Both the position numbers and the translations under genes were made by a program. Below are positions 59,311 through 64,000 of a DNA stretch of 64,000 nucleotides, piece after piece (position 1 is the first letter of the stretch; every line of letters starts with the position of its first letter). The notes under the pieces are model-generated. The model had not been told where the DNA came from, did not search any database, and worked only from the letters and a program-made list of their open reading frames with translations. The stretch comes from Stenotrophobium sp040387055 (lineage in GTDB: Bacteria; Pseudomonadota; Gammaproteobacteria; Nevskiales; Nevskiaceae). Where the stretch lies: positions 31,063-95,062 of the forward strand of contig JAZKEM010000158.1 in NCBI GenBank assembly GCA_040387055.1, in the 5' to 3' direction.

Positions 59311-60363
59311 TCAAGAACTGATTGATCTGAGTGCTGCATCCGCCATTTCACTCAGAGGCAAAACCTGTTCCACGGCCCCAATACGATGAGCTGAACCCGG
59401 CATGCCCCAGACCACACTGCTGGCTTCGTCCTGGCACAGCGTGTGCGCGCCAGCATCACGCATCAGCTTGAGTCCGCGCGCGCCATCGTCGCCCATGCCG
59501 GTCAGGATCAAACCAACGGCATTCGGCCCTGCGGTCTCGGATACCGATTTGAATAAAACATCGACGCTGGGTTTATGGCGATTCACCGGATCAGTGTCGG
59601 TAATCTGACAAACGTATTTGGCGCCATCACGTCGCACTAGCAAATGGAAACCACCCGGAGCGATATACGCATGCCCAGGGAGAATCAGTTGGCCATCGCT
59701 GGCTTCACAAACCGACATCGCACAACTACGGTTCATGCGTTCAGCGAAAGGCCTGCTGAACGCTGCAGGAATATGCTGTGTAATCACAATCGCTGGCGCA
59801 TCCGGCGGCATACCTTCCAGCACCACCTTGATCGCTTCGGTTCCACCGGTCGACGCGCCAATCGCAATCAGCTTGTCGGTGGTACGGAACATTCTCGGGC
59901 CCGCTTTTTTCTTCGGCGCTTCTGGCACCGGCCCACCTGAACGCAGCAACGCTGGTCCGCGCGGTTTTACGGTTGCTGCGGCTTTGATCTTTTCGCGTAG
60001 ATCATCGGCATACATCTGCAGCCCGTTGGCCACATCAAGTTTAGGCTTGGTGACGAAATCGACAGCGCCGAGTTCCAGCGCCTGCAAAGTCACTTCCGCG
60101 CCGCGTTCAGTAAGACTCGAAACCATGATCACCGGCATCGGACGCAGGCGCATCAGGTTTTCCAGAAACGTCAGGCCATCCATGCGTGGCATTTCGACGT
60201 CCAGTGTCAGCACGTCGGGATTCAGCTCTTTAATCTTTTCGCGCGCAACCAAGGGATCTTGCGCAGTACCCACCACCTGGATCTGCGGATCTGCCGACAG
60301 CAACTCTGTCAGCAGTTGTCGCACCAAGGCGGAATCGTCAACGATGAGCACGCGTATGGTCAT
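59311..60363 (-). CDS. cheB: Chemotaxis protein-glutamate methylesterase CheB
   Basis: This 350-residue protein has a receiver domain (about 1-122; phospho-acceptor Asp55 in LTLDVEMPRMDG) joined by a Pro/Lys linker to the methylesterase domain with catalytic Ser171 (GASTGGTEAI), His197 (ITQHIP) and the Asp in GMGDDGARGLKLM. It demethylates chemoreceptors when phosphorylated. It lies 3 bp downstream of cheD in the cheR-cheD-cheB order. No cheA or cheW is in the window. Confidence 0.97.
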   Translation of the reverse strand: MTIRVLIVDDSALVRQLLTELLSADPQIQVVGTAQDPLVAREKIKELNPDVLTLDVEMPRMDGLTFLENLMRLRPMPVIMVSSLTERGAEVTLQALELGAVDFVTKPKLDVANGLQMYADDLREKIKAAATVKPRGPALLRSGGPVPEAPKKKAGPRMFRTTDKLIAIGASTGGTEAIKVVLEGMPPDAPAIVITQHIPAAFSRPFAERMNRSCAMSVCEASDGQLILPGHAYIAPGGFHLLVRRDGAKYVCQITDTDPVNRHKPSVDVLFKSVSETAGPNAVGLILTGMGDDGARGLKLMRDAGAHTLCQDEASSVVWGMPGSAHRIGAVEQVLPLSEMADAALRSISS

Positions 60364-60366
60364 GGC

Positions 60367-61023
60367 TTAATCAAAAAGTTCGATATCGCCAGCAACCGGC
60401 TTGGCACGTAAGCTGTCCTGGTAAACGCGCTCTGCATCCATCTCCGCGCGATTGAGCGCGGTGGCAAGGCGCATTACCAGCACACGCCCTGTTTTGGGAA
60501 AGAAAATAATCTTGCGTGGGCAGGTGTCGCCAAGATCTTCGGCGACTACCGGGATCTGCTCGTTGCCCAGATATTGATGGACGAATTCGGCATTCCGCGT
60601 ACCGACGTCGGCTGAAATTATGCTGCGCAGAACATTCGCGCCGCCGAATACTTTCGCTTCAAGATTCCTGCGATTTGCACCCTGCTTCAACAATTCGTTG
60701 ACCAGCACTTCCATCGCATAGCTGCCGTAGCGTGCGGAATAAATATTGCCGGTATTCAATTCAGATTCAGGCAGCATGAAGTGATTCATACCGCCAATGC
60801 CCAGCACAACGTCACGGATACAGGCGGATACACAAGAGCCCAGCGTTGTCACAAGGCCCATGTTTTCGCCAGTGACCTGATACTCGCCCGGCAATATTCG
60901 CGCGACATCAACGCCGAGGCGACTGTCGTAATATTTTCTACCGCTGGCACCATGCGCGGTCCGTTCAGACCAGGCGTCCGTACGAGTTGTAGCAGTTGCA
61001 CTTCGCGCGGAGGCTAATGTCAT
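60367..61023 (-). CDS. cheD: Chemoreceptor glutamine deamidase CheD
   Basis: This 218-residue protein contains the CheD signature: LVTTLGSCVSACIRDVVLGI with the catalytic Cys, and GGMNHFMLPES with the catalytic His, plus RNAEFVHQYL and GGANVLRSI. It deamidates receptor glutamines. The ATG at 61023 overlaps the cheR stop (ATGA), so it is translationally coupled; a longer frame upstream lies inside cheR. The first 50 residues are a low-complexity Ala/Thr/Arg tail not typical of CheD. Confidence 0.95.
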   Translation of the reverse strand: MTLASARSATATTRTDAWSERTAHGASGRKYYDSRLGVDVARILPGEYQVTGENMGLVTTLGSCVSACIRDVVLGIGGMNHFMLPESELNTGNIYSARYGSYAMEVLVNELLKQGANRRNLEAKVFGGANVLRSIISADVGTRNAEFVHQYLGNEQIPVVAEDLGDTCPRKIIFFPKTGRVLVMRLATALNRAEMDAERVYQDSLRAKPVAGDIELFD

Positions 61024-61913
61024 TGGGACCGCCCAGGCAGCGTACGTACTGCGCCTGGCACTACAGGCACATACACACTCTTGCCAATACTGCGGAAGAG
61101 ATCGGTCGCCTGATGGAAACTTTCGGAGTGTCCACAAAACAGCAAACCGTCCGGCTTCATCAGTGGTTTCATCTTGCTGAGAATGTCGCGCTGCGTCGGC
61201 TTGTCGAAGTAGATCATCACATTGCGGCAGAAGATCGCATCGAAAGGCTGCTTCATCGGCCAGCGCCCATCAAGCAGATTAAGCTGGCGAAAACTGATGA
61301 GGCTGCGCAGGCAATCGTTGACCTTGACGAAGCCTTCATTCTCGCCACGTCCACGCTTGAAGTATTTCTTCAGCCGCGCCTCGCCAATGCTTTCGACGCG
61401 TTCAATCGGATAAACACCACGCGATGCCGTCTGCAAAACCTGCGTGTCGATATCCGTGGCCAGAATGCTTACTGGCGGCGTCGATGTGCCGAAACTCTCG
61501 ATTGCGGTGATAGCCATCGAATACGGCTCCTCGCCGGTCGAGGCAGCCGAGCACCACAAAGTGGAGTGTCCGGACTTTCGGCGCGCAAGGAAGTTTTCAA
61601 GAATATCGAAGTGGTGTGCCTCACGGTAGAACGATGTGAGATTGGTTGTGAGTGCATTGGTAAAACTTTCCCACTCCGGAGATTCCGGGTCGGCATCAAG
61701 TGCATCGAGATACTCCGAGAAACGTTCGCCATCCAAGGCTCGCAACCGTCGCGCAAGACGGCTGTAAACCATGTCCTGCTTGGATTCTGAAAGTGAAATC
61801 CCTGCTCGCGTGTAGATCATCTTGCGCACACGAGTGAAGTCACTCGTGGTGTAGATGAAATCACGTCTGCCACTGCTGGCAGCAGACTGATTTTCAAGGA
61901 TCATGGTCGACAT
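61020..61913 (-). CDS. cheR: Chemotaxis protein methyltransferase CheR
   Basis: This 297-residue protein has an N-terminal helical domain (about 25-95), the SAM-binding region (CSAASTGEEPYSMAITAIES, ILATDIDTQVLQTASRGVYP) and FCRNVMIYFDKPTQRDIL. It methylates glutamates of chemoreceptors using S-adenosylmethionine. It starts 20 bp downstream of the PAS chemoreceptor gene, whose C-terminal QWAEF could tether it. Confidence 0.97.
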   Translation of the reverse strand: MSTMILENQSAASSGRRDFIYTTSDFTRVRKMIYTRAGISLSESKQDMVYSRLARRLRALDGERFSEYLDALDADPESPEWESFTNALTTNLTSFYREAHHFDILENFLARRKSGHSTLWCSAASTGEEPYSMAITAIESFGTSTPPVSILATDIDTQVLQTASRGVYPIERVESIGEARLKKYFKRGRGENEGFVKVNDCLRSLISFRQLNLLDGRWPMKQPFDAIFCRNVMIYFDKPTQRDILSKMKPLMKPDGLLFCGHSESFHQATDLFRSIGKSVYVPVVPGAVRTLPGRSQ

Positions 61914-61933
61914 TTTCCTGGCAACCGTAAGGC

Positions 61934-64000
61934 TTAAAACTCAGCCCACTGTTCGTCAGACTTGTCACCCGCATGATGACCGTTGGTGCCGTTACGCTTG
62001 ATCGGCGTGACTGTCGGTTTTGATGCAGGACGTGATGGAACTCCGCGTACCGCTGGCTTAGCCGCGAGTGCAGGCTTGCGTGCTGCAAGCACCGTTGATG
62101 GTGCGCGTGCCGGTGCTGATGGCGCGCTGGTTTCACCAGAGATCGTGTACTGCGACACCGCGCTGACCAATCCACCGGCCTGCTCTTCAAGTGAACGTGC
62201 CGAGGCTGAAGCTTCTTCAACCAGCGCAGCGTTCTGTTGCGTGACTTCGTCCATCTGTGTAATCGCCTGGTTGACCTGCTCGATACCCGAGCTCTGTTCC
62301 TGCGATGCAGCAGTGATCTCGCCCATGATGTCGGTCACTCGTTTTACTGAGGTCACGATTTCTTCCATGGTTTGGCCAGCCTGTGCCACCAGCTTGGTGC
62401 CGGTGTCGACCTTGCCGACGCTATCGCCGATCAAAGTTTTGATTTCTTTTGCTGCGCCAGCCGAACGTTGTGCGAGGCTGCGGACTTCTGCGGCTACTAC
62501 CGCAAACCCGCGTCCCTGTTCACCAGCGCGTGCCGCTTCCACCGCAGCGTTCAGTGCGAGGATGTTGGTCTGGAAGGCGATGCCGTCGATGACACCAATG
62601 ATGTCCGAGATCTTGCGTGAAGACTCGTTGATGGCGCTCATCGTCGTGACCACTTCGCCGACGACCTTGCCGCCTTTGACTGCAATGTCGCTGGCGCCGA
62701 TGGCGAGCTGGTTGGCCTGCTTGGCGTTCTCTGCGTTCTGCTTCACGGTCGAGGTCAGCTCTTCCATGCTCGATGCGGTTTCTTCGAGTGAGGAGGCTTG
62801 TTCTTCCGTACGCTGTGACAAATCGGTATTGCCTGCTGCAATTTCGCGCGCTGCAGTATTGATGGTGTCGGAAGAGACTTTGATCTGGCGAACCAGATTC
62901 TCCATGCCCTCGACGATCGAGTTGACGCCTTCGCAAAGATCGCGAATTGAACCATTCTTACCATCAAGTGGAATGCGTTTGACCAGATCACCGTCCTTGG
63001 CTGCGCTAACCACGGCTTGAGTCTGTTCAACGGCCTGTTGCAGAACCTGCGAAGCGCGAACTTGCTCGGTGACATCGGTTGCGTATTTCACAACCTTGAA
63101 CGGCTTGCCGTTCATGTCGAAGATCGGGTTGTAGGAAGCCTGAATCCAGATTTCCTTTCCACCCTTGCCAATGCGCTTGTACTGACCCGCGTCGTATTCA
63201 CCACGTCCGAGTTTTTCCCAGAACATGCGGTAATCAACACTAGCGCGATATTCAGGTTCAACAAACAGGCTGTGATGCTGACCTTTGATCTCGGCAAGCG
63301 AGTAGCCCAGCGTCAATAGGAAGTTTTCATTCGCGTCGATAATCTTTCCATCAAGCGAGAATGAAATAACAGCCTGTGCTTTGCTGATTGCCGAGAGCTG
63401 ACCCGAGTAATCCGCGTTCTGGAGTTTCTGCTGCGTGATATTGGTGGCGTACTTCACCACCTTGAACGGCTTGCCGTTCATGTCGAAGATCGGGTTGTAT
63501 GAAGCTTCAATCCAGATTTCTGCGCCGCCTTTTGCGATGCGCTTGTATTGACCTGCATCAAATTCGCCTCGTCCCAGTTTCTCCCAGAACATGCGGTACT
63601 CAGGAGATGCGCGATAGGACGGCTCGGCAAACATGCCGTGATGCTGGCCCTTGATCTCGTCCAGCGTGTAGCCAAGCGTATTCAGGAAATTATCGTTGGC
63701 ATTGAGAATCTTGCCGTCGAGCGAGAACTCAATCACGGCCTGCGCCTTGCTGATTGCTGACAGCTGACCTTCATAGTCAGCCGACTTCAGCTTTGCAGCG
63801 GTGATATCAGTGGCGTACTTCACGACCTTGTAAGGCTTGCCGTTCGCATCAAAGATCGGGTTGTAAGAAGCCTGGATCCAGATTTCACGGCCACCCTTGG
63901 CAATTCGCTTGTACTGGCCGGAGTCGTACTCGCCACGGCCGAGTTTTTCCCAGAACGCTGCGTACTCTGGGCTGCTGCGATAAGCCGGTTCTGCAAACAT
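61934..64000 (-). CDS. PAS-repeat methyl-accepting chemoreceptor, 5' end outside window
   Basis: At least 688 residues are seen; the N-terminus is beyond the right edge. Three nearly identical PAS-PAC units of 122 residues (the first incomplete) occupy about 1-317; each ends like ASYNPIFDMNGKPFKVVKYA. A HAMP-like linker (325-375) and an MCP signalling domain (about 380-600, tip around 472-512 with DGIAFQTNILALNAAVEAAR) follow. A Pro/Ala/Lys tail ends in QWAEF, matching the xWxxF pentapeptide that docks CheR and CheB. No membrane segment is seen in this part, so it may be cytosolic, as in redox or haem-sensing BdlA/Aer-like receptors. Confidence 0.93.
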   Translation of the reverse strand: MFAEPAYRSSPEYAAFWEKLGRGEYDSGQYKRIAKGGREIWIQASYNPIFDANGKPYKVVKYATDITAAKLKSADYEGQLSAISKAQAVIEFSLDGKILNANDNFLNTLGYTLDEIKGQHHGMFAEPSYRASPEYRMFWEKLGRGEFDAGQYKRIAKGGAEIWIEASYNPIFDMNGKPFKVVKYATNITQQKLQNADYSGQLSAISKAQAVISFSLDGKIIDANENFLLTLGYSLAEIKGQHHSLFVEPEYRASVDYRMFWEKLGRGEYDAGQYKRIGKGGKEIWIQASYNPIFDMNGKPFKVVKYATDVTEQVRASQVLQQAVEQTQAVVSAAKDGDLVKRIPLDGKNGSIRDLCEGVNSIVEGMENLVRQIKVSSDTINTAAREIAAGNTDLSQRTEEQASSLEETASSMEELTSTVKQNAENAKQANQLAIGASDIAVKGGKVVGEVVTTMSAINESSRKISDIIGVIDGIAFQTNILALNAAVEAARAGEQGRGFAVVAAEVRSLAQRSAGAAKEIKTLIGDSVGKVDTGTKLVAQAGQTMEEIVTSVKRVTDIMGEITAASQEQSSGIEQVNQAITQMDEVTQQNAALVEEASASARSLEEQAGGLVSAVSQYTISGETSAPSAPARAPSTVLAARKPALAAKPAVRGVPSRPASKPTVTPIKRNGTNGHHAGDKSDEQWAEF
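63050..64000. repeat. Tandem 366-bp coding repeats (PAS units)
   Basis: The PAS units repeat with an exact 122-codon period: boundaries lie near 63766 and 63400, and the left-most unit ends near 63050. Amino-acid identity between units is very high, and long DNA stretches are also the same, such as the segment for MNGKPFKVVKYAT. The array continues past the window edge. Confidence 0.85.

Noticed and set aside
61983..63020. 345-codon plus-strand frame opposite the chemoreceptor
   Set aside because: Antisense of a helical MCP region; Ser/Ala/Thr-rich composition is the usual mirror of coiled-coil codons.
63050..64000. Regularly spaced repeats as a possible CRISPR array
   Set aside because: The period is 366 bp, in frame and coding for PAS domains; there are no short repeats with unique spacers.
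1..64000. Search for tRNA, rRNA, insertion sequences, prophage or integrase genes
   Set aside because: None recognised. The catabolic island has no mobility genes or flanking tRNA here, so recent transfer is not supported.

Overview
The window looks like a moderate-GC gammaproteobacterial chromosome. It carries a GlrK/QseG/GlrR-type operon, HexR with a clustered Entner-Doudoroff pathway, a TonB/ExbB/ExbD system, TonB-dependent uptake and a CheR-CheD-CheB block. A Nevskiales/Steroidobacter-like lineage would fit the gene mix (P450 with ferredoxin, TonB-dependent receptor, glycoside hydrolases, esterases), but no rRNA or marker gene is present, so the taxon is an inference. No tRNA, rRNA, insertion sequence, prophage or CRISPR array was seen.

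Layout. 1-280: tail of a short-chain dehydrogenase. 285-9637: envelope and stress block (Crp/Fnr regulator, CsbD, BON-domain protein, small membrane proteins, beta-barrel protein, the glrK-qseG-glrR two-component operon with a candidate sigma-54 promoter, a Q/D/R-rich disordered protein, DUF1328, DUF4142 and a PA2169-type four-helix protein). 9.9-14 kb: cytochrome P450 with an extra C-terminal domain, its [2Fe-2S] ferredoxin, a TetR regulator and a secreted PQQ-type sugar dehydrogenase. 14-16.2 kb: modA divergent from an OprO/P-like porin, with a ModE-like operator between them. 16.2-17.8 kb: NTF2-like protein and an NAD-dependent epimerase. 17.9-24.7 kb: zwf-pgl-glk-hexR divergent from edd-eda, with HexR-like boxes between.

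24.7-58 kb is a catabolic island. It has a full non-phosphorylative L-rhamnose route: L-rhamnose dehydrogenase, lactonase, L-rhamnonate dehydratase, 2-keto-3-deoxyrhamnonate dehydrogenase and diketo-acid hydrolase. With these come an IclR regulator, a FucP-type permease, an acyl-CoA synthetase, a tonB-exbB-exbD-exbD-TPR operon, lutACB with a GntR regulator, and an operon of TonB-dependent receptor, esterase and GH78 alpha-L-rhamnosidase. It continues with tannase/feruloyl esterase, type-B carboxylesterase, GPH-family transporter, GH5 hydrolase and a secreted lipoprotein hydrolase, with two TetR regulators. The inferred flow is: outer-membrane uptake of (acylated) plant rhamnosides, removal of acyl groups and rhamnose, rhamnose to pyruvate plus L-lactate, lactate to pyruvate by LutACB, and released glucose through the Entner-Doudoroff block.

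The regulatory DNA suggests these modules are wired together. An identical 18-bp motif, in each case accompanied by a second CCCA element 20 bp away, lies at the IclR/rhmD promoter and upstream of tonB, and a related half-site lies between zwf and edd. A different inverted repeat is shared by the esterase and GH5/transporter promoters.

58-64 kb: chemotaxis block, with a membrane chemoreceptor, cheB, cheD, cheR and a chemoreceptor with tandem near-identical PAS domains that runs off the right edge.
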